NCBI GenBank assembly: GCA_011391255.1
Contig: JAABQV010000008.1
Coordinates: 83,934 to 147,933 of the forward strand
DNA: 64,000 nt
Direction: 5' to 3'
Source: Dechloromonas sp.
GTDB taxonomy: Bacteria; Pseudomonadota; Gammaproteobacteria; Burkholderiales; Rhodocyclaceae
Shown here: positions 24,546 to 34,240 of the stretch, one piece after another
Layout: each line of letters starts with the position of its first letter
Position numbering within the stretch: the first letter of the stretch is position 1
The notes under the pieces: model-generated
What the model was told of the DNA's origin: nothing
Databases searched by the model: none
Seen by the model: only the letters and a program-made list of their open reading frames with translations
Position numbers and translations under genes: made by a program

Positions 24546-25367
24546 TCAAAGTTTGCGATGGGCGAGCGCCGGCAGGCTCTCACGAATTTCGGCGATACGG
24601 GCATGGTCGAGGTCAGCGATGACAACGCCCGGCCCTTTGGTTTTGCGGTCGAGGATTTCACCCCACGGATCAATGATCATACTGTTACCGTGCGTCAGCC
24701 GCCCGTTTTCATGTTTGCCTCCCTGTCCGACCGCCAGCAGGTAGCATTGGTTCTCGATAGCGCGGGCGCGCAGCAGGATCTCCCAGTGGGCGCGACCGGT
24801 GGTATCTGTAAAGGCGGCCGGCATCAGGATCAGATCAACCGGCGCCAGCGCACGATAGAGCTCAGGAAAGCGCAAGTCGTAGCAGATCGACAGGGCAGCC
24901 CGGCCAAAAGGCGTCTCGACGACAGCCAACTGATCGCCAGCCTCGATAAAGGCCGCCTCATCGTAGGACTCGTCACCGTTCTTGAATCCGAACAGGTGGA
25001 TTTTGTCGTAACGCTTGACGCATTCGCCAGCCGGATTGAAGACCAGGCTGGAATTTCGCATCTTTTCAGGCACAGTTGCGGTCAACGGGATGGAACCGGC
25101 AAAAATCCAGATCCCGAAACGTTGCGCAGCTTCCGCCAGCCACGACTGAATCGGCCCGCTGCCGAATTCTTCGCGCGCCCGAACTCGATCAGCATCAGCG
25201 GCACCGATGATCGGAAAATACTCAGGCAGGGCAACCATTTGCGCGCCTTGCTCCACCGCTGCCTCAATCAAGCGCCCGGCGGTTACCAGGTTGTCCATAA
25301 CGCGCGGCCCGGAAACCATTTGCAGGGCGGCAATACGGCAATTCAGCTTGCTCATTCCTTTAGTCAT
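24546..25367 (-). CDS. Nitrilase-superfamily amidase (deaminated glutathione amidase-like)
   Basis: 273 residues. The Glu-Lys-Cys catalytic triad is visible: Glu in LPEYF (near 49), Lys in YDKIHLFGF (near 122) and Cys in SICYDLRFPE (near 160). The last two motifs are typical of the Nit1/Nit2-like branch that hydrolyses deaminated glutathione and related omega-amides. The start overlaps the yhdP stop by ATGA with GAGG 6 nt upstream. One GTTGACCGCAA motif lies inside the gene at 25076-25086. Confidence 0.9.
   Translation of the reverse strand: MTKGMSKLNCRIAALQMVSGPRVMDNLVTAGRLIEAAVEQGAQMVALPEYFPIIGAADADRVRAREEFGSGPIQSWLAEAAQRFGIWIFAGSIPLTATVPEKMRNSSLVFNPAGECVKRYDKIHLFGFKNGDESYDEAAFIEAGDQLAVVETPFGRAALSICYDLRFPELYRALAPVDLILMPAAFTDTTGRAHWEILLRARAIENQCYLLAVGQGGKHENGRLTHGNSMIIDPWGEILDRKTKGPGVVIADLDHARIAEIRESLPALAHRKL
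25076..25086. repeat. GTTGACCGCAA motif, copy 3 (minus)
   Basis: TTGCGGTCAAC inside the nitrilase gene. Confidence 0.55.
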
Positions 25368-28300
25368 TTTTTGGCCTCGTTCTTCAGAATCAGTTCAAGC
25401 GTATCGGCATTCTGGGCGGCATTATCAACCAGCGGATCGCTCCAGGTACCGGTCACGTGATAGCGATAGCTGAACAAACGATTGAGCGGGTTCTGCATAA
25501 CGCTACTCGCCAGCAAGGTTGCTGCTCCAGCTACCGGGTTGATCAGTGCCACCCCGACGGCAGCCACTGTGCCGAGATCCGGGCGCACCACGACGCGCAG
25601 GTTCTGAGTTTCATTCTTGAGATCGACATCGCCCGCCATCTCGATCTGCGCTGCCGGCCCGCGAATCACCAAGGGCTCACTAGTCTGCATGATGCCTTTC
25701 TTGAGGGCCAGCTTGCCCTCAATGCGGTCAAACGCCAGCCCATCCGAAAAAATATCGCGAAAATCCAGGGTCAGGCGCCGCGACAGGGATTGCAGGGAAA
25801 TCAGGCCAAGCAACTTGCCAACACCAGGTTGTATCTTGTTGAACTGCCCTTTCTCGGCGACAACGTTCAGTTTGCCGCTCAGAGATGGATAGTCAATCGC
25901 GGTCGGCGGCCCGTTCCAGTCCAGGCTGCCGCTCAGATTTCCCGTTCCGCGCTTGATGCTGTTGCCGTGCCCGAGGCGATCGAGCAATTTACCGAGATCG
26001 TTGGCTGCCAGATCAAAATCGAGGCGCATCTGCTGCTGACCGGTATTTCGCCAGACACCGTGACTACGCAAGGTCGCATCGGCATTTTTAAGATTAAGTG
26101 TGTCCATCTGCCAGGCACCCTTGTCGTTACGCGCCTTCAACTCAAGTTGCCCGAGTGAAATTTCCCCGACATAAAGCGCGTCGACCGCAAGATTCATACT
26201 CGGCAGGCTGTTGATCATCGGCATCGCCGGCATCCCTGCGACTTCTTCCGCCGGTCGCAATATCAGCCGGCGCAGACGGCCTTGCAGCGACCCTTCGCCA
26301 CTGCTGCGCCAAACCAGTTCGCCATCGGCCTCATCCATGTTCAAGCCGATCAACCACCCCCCGTCGATTGGGCGCAGTTTCAGATCGGCATTCGTCATGT
26401 CACGTCCGAACAGCCGCAGGCTGGGAGTTTTAACGGCCAGTAAGGACAAGGGCAGCCCACCTTGCGACGAACCCAGCGCAACATCGCCGGAAAACAGTGC
26501 CTTCCATGGGTCAGCATCGAAACGTGGCGCCGCCAGCGTGATCGCCAAGCCCTGCTCCGGCAAACGCAGTTCGCCATCACCGACGACAACCACCGCCCGC
26601 TCGCCGCGCATCTCTTTGCCATCGTGACGACGCAACACCAACGCTTGAACTGTCTTCGGACCGACCGTCACCTTGAACTGCTCGCGCGTCGGATCCGGCG
26701 CACTGCGCTCAATACGCAACGGCCAGGCAATTCCCGCCGGCTTGTTCAAGGGTTCCGGTAGTTTGGCAGTGATCCCGGTCAACGGCGATTCGATGACGAA
26801 ATCCGCATTGCGCCCGCGTATCGAAATATCCGCCTTCCACGGCGCCGTACCGGCCAGTTTGTCCATCAGCGGCCAACGAAAATGCTGGTTCAACTCGCTG
26901 GCGGCAGCCGTGCCTGCCGCCTGAATCCCAACCCGCCCGCTTTCACTCCTGACCTGGACTTTCAATGGACCGCCGAAAACCTGACCGCTAATATCGCTGG
27001 CGCTGGTTGATTTTTCCGTGATTGCCAGTTGCCCGTTAACGCCGGTAATGGTGGGCAATGCTGACACCACATCGAGCTGATTATTCTGAATCTGATAATT
27101 ACCACGTAGCTTGGTATCAGCGACGCGACGCAACGGCAAATCGAGTTCGAGGTCGAGTTTGCCATTACCAACCGCCTTCATGCCCTCGGTAAAGCCGTCA
27201 ATCATCGCGCTAACCGGGCTCTGCTCAATAAAGCGCAAGAACTCGGCAGTTGGCCCCTGCGCCTTACCGCGCACCAGCAGTTGTTCGTCATGGGTATCCA
27301 AGTCGGGGATTTCAACCGTGACGTCCGAAAGCTTGGCCCCGAGAATCTGGCCCTTGCCCGAGACGATCTTCATCCCGAACCCGAAATGGATGTCAGCCTC
27401 GATATTGTCAACACTTGGCCAGCCAGGCACGTAATCAACCTTGCCGCCGCTTACCTTAACATTCACGAAAAACGTACCGCTTGCCGGGTCACGGAAGGGG
27501 AAGTCAGCCAGATTGCCCTTGAGCGCGAACTTTCCCTCGCGCCCTGCGCCGGCCACCACCCCGCGCCTGACCCAGTCACGGGTTCCGGCACTCAGCGAAT
27601 GCGGCAAGAAACGCCAGACAGCACGCGCATCAGTGCGCGAAATATCAGCTTTAAGATCGACAATACCCGGACCTTTGCCGTCATATAAATATGAGCCAGA
27701 AGCCACTCCACTTCCATCGGACCCATCAAACTGCAGGCGCTCAAGCGTGACGACCAACGCCTCCGGCTGCACCTTCCAGTTCACTCGCGCCTTAAGTTGA
27801 TCAAAGTCAATGTTCGGCTCCGGCAAAACTGCCGGCACGGAAATCTCTGATTTACCGGCATCAATTACCAGTTCTCCAAATTTTTCATTAACGTCAACCT
27901 GGCCAGTCAAACCCTTGGCACCCGGGAAATAACCCGCAGCACGAATGCCGAAGTCACTGAAACGAGCCTTCAGCGCATAGCGCTCCAAGCCATCACCGGC
28001 CATTGTCCAACTTGTCCGCAACTCGGCAATCCGACCCTGCGGGTGGTACTGCGCCAGTAATTGACGACTACGCTCATCAAGCGGCAAGTAGGCAGCCAGA
28101 CGCGCGAGAATACCCAGATCAAGAAAGCTGGCACTAGCGCTCCCGGTATGCCGTCCGTCGTTCAACTGCTGCCAGCCGACACGGAAATCACTGGGTGCAA
28201 CGCGAATACCGTCGAGGGTCAACAACTCAATCTTGTGCGCGACCACATCACGCTGGTCACCTTTGTTACCCGCCTCAAGGCGACCGCGCAGCGAGGACAA

Positions 28301-29233
28301 AGCAAGCTCGGGCAGATTCTTGCCAAAGCGGATAAGCAGGTCTTCCAGGGCGACATCCGCGGTCAGTTTTGCATCACCTTTTGCCAGATCTGCCCAGACG
28401 CGCAATGCACCGCGCCCTTGCGGCAAATGAATCGGGTAATCGACCCACTGTTTCCAGCCTGCCAGATCGGCGTAATCCATTTCAAAAAAGACCTGACCGG
28501 CGAGTTGTTCAATTGGATCATTGAGCTCTCCGTGGAGCTCGCCGCGAATTTCAACGCGCGAGGCCAGGGCTGATGGCGGCTCCGCTGACAACCCGAAACG
28601 ATGGCGGCGGCCCCGATTCTCAAGGGAAAACTGCAGGTCTTCGAGAATCAGGGGTGGCGCCTTCCGCAACTGATCGTTCCAGACTATCGTTGCATCACGC
28701 ACCTTGATCCGTGGCTGCTCAAGCACCCACTCGGCAAAAGCCGGATCACTCTCGCCTTCGGTCTCAAGACCGGCAACGCTGATCAAGCCATTCGACGAGC
28801 GGCGCACATGCAGCACCGGCCCTTCAATTGCCAGCAAGCTTAGCGTCGGACGCCAGCGCGCCAGCGACTGCCAGGAAAGCACCGCTTCAACCTGGCGCAG
28901 CGAGAACGCCGGCCGCCCCTGCTTATCCAGCACATCAACCGCTTCGAGCACGAGATCAGGATTGAGCCCATGCCAGCGGGCCGAAATTTTGCCGATTTTT
29001 ACCGGCTGACCGATGGCATTGGTCGCCGCCAGTTCGATCTCGGCCTGATAATCAGCCACCTTGGGCAACACCACATAGCGCAGTGTCAAAACCATCGCTG
29101 CGAAGATCAACCAAGCGGAAAACAGAACCCAACCCAGCGCGCGCAAGCCCGAACGCACACCCGGCCGCGCCAGCCACGGCCATAGCCAGTGCAGGCGGTA
29201 ATACAGGCCGGAGCGCAGTTCCTGCTTATCCAC
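25364..29233 (-). CDS. yhdP: YhdP-family AsmA-like protein
   Basis: 1289 residues, the size of YhdP. One N-terminal membrane helix (about 27-52) is followed by a very long periplasmic beta-rich region with DUF3971 and AsmA-like C-terminal domains (conserved C-terminal LDFRDIFSDGLAFDRIEG and VALINPVAGAATLLA). YhdP and its relatives bridge inner and outer membranes and move phospholipids. It faces glnE across a 104-nt divergent promoter region and overlaps the nitrilase gene at its end. Confidence 0.93.
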   Translation of the reverse strand: MDKQELRSGLYYRLHWLWPWLARPGVRSGLRALGWVLFSAWLIFAAMVLTLRYVVLPKVADYQAEIELAATNAIGQPVKIGKISARWHGLNPDLVLEAVDVLDKQGRPAFSLRQVEAVLSWQSLARWRPTLSLLAIEGPVLHVRRSSNGLISVAGLETEGESDPAFAEWVLEQPRIKVRDATIVWNDQLRKAPPLILEDLQFSLENRGRRHRFGLSAEPPSALASRVEIRGELHGELNDPIEQLAGQVFFEMDYADLAGWKQWVDYPIHLPQGRGALRVWADLAKGDAKLTADVALEDLLIRFGKNLPELALSSLRGRLEAGNKGDQRDVVAHKIELLTLDGIRVAPSDFRVGWQQLNDGRHTGSASASFLDLGILARLAAYLPLDERSRQLLAQYHPQGRIAELRTSWTMAGDGLERYALKARFSDFGIRAAGYFPGAKGLTGQVDVNEKFGELVIDAGKSEISVPAVLPEPNIDFDQLKARVNWKVQPEALVVTLERLQFDGSDGSGVASGSYLYDGKGPGIVDLKADISRTDARAVWRFLPHSLSAGTRDWVRRGVVAGAGREGKFALKGNLADFPFRDPASGTFFVNVKVSGGKVDYVPGWPSVDNIEADIHFGFGMKIVSGKGQILGAKLSDVTVEIPDLDTHDEQLLVRGKAQGPTAEFLRFIEQSPVSAMIDGFTEGMKAVGNGKLDLELDLPLRRVADTKLRGNYQIQNNQLDVVSALPTITGVNGQLAITEKSTSASDISGQVFGGPLKVQVRSESGRVGIQAAGTAAASELNQHFRWPLMDKLAGTAPWKADISIRGRNADFVIESPLTGITAKLPEPLNKPAGIAWPLRIERSAPDPTREQFKVTVGPKTVQALVLRRHDGKEMRGERAVVVVGDGELRLPEQGLAITLAAPRFDADPWKALFSGDVALGSSQGGLPLSLLAVKTPSLRLFGRDMTNADLKLRPIDGGWLIGLNMDEADGELVWRSSGEGSLQGRLRRLILRPAEEVAGMPAMPMINSLPSMNLAVDALYVGEISLGQLELKARNDKGAWQMDTLNLKNADATLRSHGVWRNTGQQQMRLDFDLAANDLGKLLDRLGHGNSIKRGTGNLSGSLDWNGPPTAIDYPSLSGKLNVVAEKGQFNKIQPGVGKLLGLISLQSLSRRLTLDFRDIFSDGLAFDRIEGKLALKKGIMQTSEPLVIRGPAAQIEMAGDVDLKNETQNLRVVVRPDLGTVAAVGVALINPVAGAATLLASSVMQNPLNRLFSYRYHVTGTWSDPLVDNAAQNADTLELILKNEAKK

Positions 29234-29337
29234 GCGGGAAACCGTTTTGCAAAAATGCGGCTAAGATCACTAGAATGGGTAATTCGCTAAAACCTCAATT
29301 CTATCCTTTTCGGCCAAGTGGCCGCCCGGGGAATCCC

Positions 29338-32046
29338 ATGGAACATCCGATCGACCCGCGCTGGCAAGTCGCGCTGGCGCACAGCAGCTACCTGAAAAAC
29401 CAGCTCAATTCGCGCCCGGCGCTGATTCCCGAGCTCGCCGCCAGCTGGCTTCAGCCGCTTTCCGAAGACCAGTTGTTGAAGCCGCTGCATCAGGAGTTTG
29501 CTGATGACAATGCCGTCAAATCAGCGCTCCGCCAACTGCGTCAACGTGCCATGACGCACCTTGTACTGCGTGACCTGTGCGGCCTCGCACCGCTCGCCGA
29601 GATCATCGAAAGCATGACGATGCTGGCCGATGTAACGACCAATTTCGCCCTCGATTTCTATCATCGCCAACTCGCTGGCATTTACGGCGAGCCGCTCGAC
29701 AGGGCAGGGCATCCACAGCGCCTGATGATTATCGGCATGGGCAAGCTCGGCGGGCGGGAATTGAACGTCTCGTCGGATGTTGATTACATCTTCGTTTATC
29801 CCGAAGAGGGCGACACCAATGGCGCCAGGAGTATCGAAAATTACGATTTTTTCACCCGCCTCGGCAAGCGCATCATCAGCGCCCTCGGTGACCTGACCGA
29901 GGACGGCCAGGTCTTTCGCGTCGATATGCGGCTGCGCCCGAATGGCGACTCCGGGCCGCTGGTTTGTTCGCTGGGCGCCCTTGAGAATTATTTCATTACC
30001 CAGGGTCGCGAATGGGAACGTTACGCCTGGATCAAATCCCGCGTCATGAACTCCGGCGCCAATGCAGAAGGTGCTGCGCTCGGCGAGTGGATGGTCGCCC
30101 TGCGCGGAATATCCCGGCCCTTCGTTTTCCGCAAATATCTCGACTTTGGCGCGATCAACGCGATGCGCGACCTGCACGCGCAAATTCGCCGCGAGGTGGC
30201 ACGCAAGGACAAGGCCGAAAACGTCAAACTCGGCCCCGGCGGAATTCGTGAAATCGAATTCATGGCGCAGGTATTCCAGCTGATACGCGGCGGCCGCGAC
30301 CCCGCCCTGCAAATCCGTCCGACACTATCGGTGCTCAAACTGCTTGCCGAGCGCAAGCTGATCCCCGGCGAAACCGAGCAGGAATTGCGCGAAGCCTATA
30401 TTTTTCTGCGCCGCGTTGAACACCGCCTGCAATACGTCGAGGACAAGCAAACCCACCTGCTGCCGGAAGCCGACGACGCCCGCGCCAGCCTCGCGCGCAG
30501 CATGGAGTTTGCCGATTGGCCGGCGCTGCTTGAGGCACTGAATGCCCATCGCGAAAAAGTCAGCCGCCACTTTGAGGCGGTTTTCTCGGATCCTGAGGCC
30601 GGCGAGCACTCACTCACCGGCATTTGGCTGGGGCAAATCGATGAGGAAGGCAGTATCGAAACCCTCGGCAATCTCGGCTATCGCAAGCCGGCCGACGCCA
30701 TCGTCCGCCTTGCCGAGTTGCGCAATTCCGGACGCTACCTACAACTGCCAAGCACCAACCGCTCGCGCCTCGACGCCATCGGCCCGCGCATGATCGAAGC
30801 TGCCGGCCAGACCGGCGACCCCGACACGACGTTGGCGCGTGGCATCAGTTTTCTCGAAAGTATCAGCCGGCGTGGCGCTTACCTCGCCCTCTTACAGCAA
30901 TACCCGATGGCCTTGCGCCGCGTCGCCGACATGATGTGCGCCTCATTCTGGGCGGCCGAATACCTGACCCGTCACCCCTTGCTGCTCGACGAGTTGCTGG
31001 ATCCGCGCCTCTACGAAATTGCCACCGACTGGGCCGGCTTTAGGGAAAACCTGCGCCTGGTTCTGGCTGACCATACCGGCGATACCGAGCGCGAGATGGA
31101 CATCCTGCGTGAGTTTCACCATGCTCAGGTTTTCCGGCTACTGGCTCAGGATCTCGCCGGACTGCAAACCATCGAACACCTCTCCGACCATCTCACCGAA
31201 CTGGCTGACACCATCGTTCAGGAGACGCTACCCTTATGCTGGGGAACGATCAAGAAGCGCCATTGTGAGACGCCGAAATTTGCCGTCATCGGTTACGGCA
31301 AAATGGGCGGCAAGGAGCTGGGCTACGTCTCCGACCTCGACATGGTCTATCTTTACGATGATGACGATCAGGATGCCGTAGAAAACTACACCCGCCTCGG
31401 CCAACGCCTCAATACCTGGCTGTCGAGCCAGACCTCGGCCGGCATTCTGTTCGAGACCGACCTGCGCCTGCGCCCGAATGGTGATTCCGGTCTACTCGCG
31501 GTGAGCGTCGATTCCTTCCGTGACTATCAGCTCAAAAATGCCTGGGTCTGGGAACATCAGGCACTCACCCGCGCCCGCTTCTGCGCCGGCGACGCAGCGG
31601 TTGGCCAGCGCTTTGAGGCAATCCGCGTTGAAATCCTTCGCCAGCAGCGCGATCTGGACAAGCTGCGCGAGGACGTGCTGACCATGCGCCGCAAGATGCT
31701 CGGCTCGCACAGTTCGCACAGCGAAGACTGCTTCGATCTCAAGCAGGACGTTGGCGGCATTATTGATGTCGAGTTCATCGTGCAATATCTGGTGCTCGGC
31801 TACGCTCATCAGCATACCGAGCTGACCGGCAATCTGGGCAATATTGCCTTGTTGCGCATTGCCGGCGAACTTGGTTTGATTGATCCCGCGCAGGCCGAAG
31901 CGGCCGGCAATGCCTACCGCGAATACCGCCGGCTGCAGCACGCCAGGCGCCTCAATGCCAACCCGCAGGCACTTAACGAACGCGAAGGTCTCGAAAAACA
32001 CATTGCTGCGGTCAACCGCCTTTCCGAGGCAATTTTTAGCGCCTGA
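29338..32046 (+). CDS. glnE: Bifunctional glutamine synthetase adenylyltransferase/deadenylase
   Basis: 902 residues from ATG 29338 (GGGGA 5 nt upstream; longer in-frame extensions overlap yhdP and are not homologous). Two nucleotidyltransferase domains are evident: GMGKLGGRELNVSSDVDY near residue 133 (deadenylylation half) and GYGKMGGKELGYVSDLDM near residue 652 (adenylylation half), each with a GlnD-PII-type helical domain. GlnE adenylylates glutamine synthetase in response to PII and glutamine. It is single, ending at a strong terminator. Confidence 0.96.
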   Translation: MEHPIDPRWQVALAHSSYLKNQLNSRPALIPELAASWLQPLSEDQLLKPLHQEFADDNAVKSALRQLRQRAMTHLVLRDLCGLAPLAEIIESMTMLADVTTNFALDFYHRQLAGIYGEPLDRAGHPQRLMIIGMGKLGGRELNVSSDVDYIFVYPEEGDTNGARSIENYDFFTRLGKRIISALGDLTEDGQVFRVDMRLRPNGDSGPLVCSLGALENYFITQGREWERYAWIKSRVMNSGANAEGAALGEWMVALRGISRPFVFRKYLDFGAINAMRDLHAQIRREVARKDKAENVKLGPGGIREIEFMAQVFQLIRGGRDPALQIRPTLSVLKLLAERKLIPGETEQELREAYIFLRRVEHRLQYVEDKQTHLLPEADDARASLARSMEFADWPALLEALNAHREKVSRHFEAVFSDPEAGEHSLTGIWLGQIDEEGSIETLGNLGYRKPADAIVRLAELRNSGRYLQLPSTNRSRLDAIGPRMIEAAGQTGDPDTTLARGISFLESISRRGAYLALLQQYPMALRRVADMMCASFWAAEYLTRHPLLLDELLDPRLYEIATDWAGFRENLRLVLADHTGDTEREMDILREFHHAQVFRLLAQDLAGLQTIEHLSDHLTELADTIVQETLPLCWGTIKKRHCETPKFAVIGYGKMGGKELGYVSDLDMVYLYDDDDQDAVENYTRLGQRLNTWLSSQTSAGILFETDLRLRPNGDSGLLAVSVDSFRDYQLKNAWVWEHQALTRARFCAGDAAVGQRFEAIRVEILRQQRDLDKLREDVLTMRRKMLGSHSSHSEDCFDLKQDVGGIIDVEFIVQYLVLGYAHQHTELTGNLGNIALLRIAGELGLIDPAQAEAAGNAYREYRRLQHARRLNANPQALNEREGLEKHIAAVNRLSEAIFSA

Positions 32047-32061
32047 ACGCACTTCACCATA

Positions 32062-32089
32062 GAAAAAGCCGCTTTTCAGCGGCTTTTTC
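32062..32089. terminator. Bidirectional terminator between glnE and mscL
   Basis: AGCCGCT-TTTC-AGCGGCT flanked by AAAAA and TTTTT, in the 60-nt gap between convergent genes. Confidence 0.92.
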
Positions 32090-32106
32090 TTGAGCTACAG
32101 CGACGA

Positions 32107-32535
32107 TTACTTTTTCAGCGAGTCACGAATCTCGCGCAGCAGCACGACGTCCTCCGGGGTTGCCGGGACTTCCGGTGCGGCCGCCGGTGCTTCAGGCTTA
32201 CGCAGACGGTTCAATTGCTTGACCATCATGAAAATAATAAAAGCCAAAATAATGAAATTAACCAGAATGGTCAAAAAGTTTCCGTAAGCAAATACACCAA
32301 TGCCAGCTTTTTTGAGTTCGGCCAAGGTCGTCAGGTTGTTCGGGTTGTTACCGAGCACGACAAAGAGGTTTGAGAAGTCCAGATTGCCGATCAAGCGGCC
32401 GACCAGCGGCATAATCAGATCGCCAACAACGGAATCAACGATCTTGCCAAAAGCGCCACCGATGATGACACCGACTGCGAGATCCATGGCGTTGCCCTTG
32501 ACCGCAAATTCCTTGAATTCGTCAATTATGCTCAT
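32107..32535 (-). CDS. mscL: Large-conductance mechanosensitive channel
   Basis: 142 residues, typical MscL. The N-terminal helix [20 protein letters not shown], the pore helix [24 protein letters not shown], a second membrane helix (about 82-104) and a cytoplasmic C-terminal helix with an Ala/Pro-rich linker are all present. It forms a homopentameric inner-membrane channel that releases solutes on hypo-osmotic shock. Confidence 0.97.
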   Translation of the reverse strand: MSIIDEFKEFAVKGNAMDLAVGVIIGGAFGKIVDSVVGDLIMPLVGRLIGNLDFSNLFVVLGNNPNNLTTLAELKKAGIGVFAYGNFLTILVNFIILAFIIFMMVKQLNRLRKPEAPAAAPEVPATPEDVVLLREIRDSLKK

Positions 32536-32614
32536 TTAGTTTCCTTTAAGTGAAATTTCATTGCGCGAATCATCGGCCAGGCTTGCATGGGCGTCAAGCC
32601 GCCCTGCATAAAAT

Positions 32615-33784
32615 CTACGCCGGCTTTACAAAAGCTTTACGCAAGCGCTCAGCTGCGGCCAGCAATGTTTCTTCCTTTTTGGCGAAACAAAAGCGAACCA
32701 CCTGGTCATCGCGTCCATTGGCGTAAAAAACCGACACCGGAATCACCGCGACGCCGACTTCACGCGTCATCCATTCGGCGAACTGGCGATCCGACAAATC
32801 AGAGAGGCCGGCATAGCTGGCCAACTGGAAATAAGTGCCGCGACATGGCAGCAGACGGAAAGGCAAGTCAGCCATCAGCTGCCGGAAAAAATCACGCTTT
32901 TCCTGATAAAACGCCGCCAGTCCGAGGTGGCGCGAGTGATCCTGCATGTACTCGGCGAGCGCCAGTTGCGAGGGCGTATGCACCGTGAAAACGTTGAACT
33001 GGTGGACTTTGCGAAACTCCGCCATCAAATCCGCCGGGCCAATGACGTAGCCGATTTTCCATCCGGTGATGTGATAAGTCTTGCCGAAGCTCGACACAAC
33101 AATCGTCCGTGGCGCCAGTTCGACATGGCCGCAAAGACTGGCATGCTGCTCGCCATCAAAAATGATGTGCTCGTACACCTCGTCGGACAAAATCACGATG
33201 TTGCTGCCGCGCACCAATTCGGCCAGTTTTTCCAGGTCGACCGCAGTCAGCAGGCTGCCGGTCGGGTTATGCGGGGAATTGACGATGATCATCCGTGTTT
33301 TGGACGTAATCAATCGCGCGACCTGCGCCCAGTCCGGCGTGTAATCGGGAAATCGCAGCTGGGAAAAAACCGCCGTGCCGCCGACCGTTTCAATCGCCGG
33401 CACATAAGAGTCATAGACCGGCTCGAAGACGATCACTTCATCGCCGAGGCGGACAAAGGCAGCAATCGCCGTGAAAATTGCCTGCGTTGCGCCGGCGGTT
33501 ACCGTTACCTCGGATTCGACATCGAAGCGCGTGCCGTAAAGCGCCGCCACCTTGTCGACAATCGCCGCGCGCAATTCCGGCATGCCGGACATCGGCGGAT
33601 ATTGATTGCGGCCGGCGACCATGTGGCGATGCATCGCATCAAACAAGGCCGGCTCGGCCTGAAAATCAGGAAAGCCCTGCGATAGATTGACCGCCCCGCA
33701 CTCGGCCGCCATCCGTGACATAACAGTGAAAATGGTCGTGCCCATGTACGGGAAACGGGAGTCGATGCGGATCGGCGTTTGCAT
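32615..33784 (-). CDS. PLP-dependent aminotransferase, methionine aminotransferase (YbdL)-like
   Basis: 389 residues from ATG 33784 (GGGAG about 13 nt upstream; a reading from 33880 adds 32 non-homologous residues). Fold-type I class I/II aminotransferase: NLSQGFPDF, NSPHNPTGS, SDEVYEHI and the PLP lysine in SSFGKTYHITGWKIG (near residue 233). The NLSQGFPDF motif and GTYFQLASY point to the YbdL/kynurenine aminotransferase-like group, which transaminates methionine and aromatic amino acids, including the last step of methionine salvage. It is divergently placed from mtnA with relics in between. Confidence 0.88.
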   Translation of the reverse strand: MQTPIRIDSRFPYMGTTIFTVMSRMAAECGAVNLSQGFPDFQAEPALFDAMHRHMVAGRNQYPPMSGMPELRAAIVDKVAALYGTRFDVESEVTVTAGATQAIFTAIAAFVRLGDEVIVFEPVYDSYVPAIETVGGTAVFSQLRFPDYTPDWAQVARLITSKTRMIIVNSPHNPTGSLLTAVDLEKLAELVRGSNIVILSDEVYEHIIFDGEQHASLCGHVELAPRTIVVSSFGKTYHITGWKIGYVIGPADLMAEFRKVHQFNVFTVHTPSQLALAEYMQDHSRHLGLAAFYQEKRDFFRQLMADLPFRLLPCRGTYFQLASYAGLSDLSDRQFAEWMTREVGVAVIPVSVFYANGRDDQVVRFCFAKKEETLLAAAERLRKAFVKPA

Positions 33785-33921
33785 GTTGGCTTTGCACTCC
33801 CTATGGTCGCGGTCAACCGTGAAATGAAGGCCAAAATCAAGCGCCAGGAAATCCCTGCGCACAATGAGCCGAATGAACAAAGTATAGTATTGCAGCCCTT
33901 ATAACAAAGTAGGAAATCACC

Positions 33922-34089
33922 ATGTTTGCACTCAAATTGATCCAGATTGGTGATTCAGTCGGCATGGTATTACCCGATGAATTAATGGCCATGCTCCAAG
34001 TAGTCGAGGGTGATGCGCTTTACCTTGTCGAATCGCCTTAGGGGGTTTTAATGACACCTTGCGACCCCGAAGTAGCAGACCAAGTATGA
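33922..34089 (+). pseudogene. AbrB/MazE-type antitoxin gene with premature stop
   Basis: From the ATG (AGGA 8 nt upstream) it encodes FALKLIQIGDSVGMVLPDEL and then VVEGDALYLVESP, a typical SpoVT-AbrB swapped-hairpin antitoxin start, followed by TAG at 34039-34041. The same frame continues GVLMTPCDPEVADQV, matching the usual continuation of these antitoxins, before TGA at 34087. The family is normally 70-80 residues, so the gene is both interrupted and truncated. The 39-residue peptide could still be made. Confidence 0.75.
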
Positions 34090-34225
34090 CCCCAGAAGCC
34101 TTCAACTGCACTGGCGCAGTGACGATGGCAGCGAGCGCGACAACTATCAAAGCTTCTTCAATGACCTTTGCGATTTGCTGGCGGTCGACAAAACAGTTAT
34201 AAAACGTGCCCCCAGTTTTCCTTAA
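34086..34225 (+). pseudogene. Relic of the N-terminus of a class I DNA methyltransferase/type IIG enzyme
   Basis: ATG at 34086 gives MTPEAF; after a one-base shift near 34104 another frame reads HWRSDDGSERDNYQSFFNDL then CDLLAVDKTV. This is the opening of MmeI/BREX-PglX-like DNA methyltransferases (normally W..S..SER.N.Q.F..ELCDLLGV). It stops at TAA 34223-34225; nothing further of the roughly 900-residue enzyme remains. Its ATG overlaps the TGA of the antitoxin relic. It marks a lost restriction or defence insertion. Confidence 0.6.
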
Positions 34226-34240
34226 TTCCTTATCTAAACC

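Noticed and set aside
32007..32020. CTGCGGTCAACC at the glnE 3' end counted as a seventh motif copy
   Set aside because: Differs by one base from the 11-mer; listed only as a near match.
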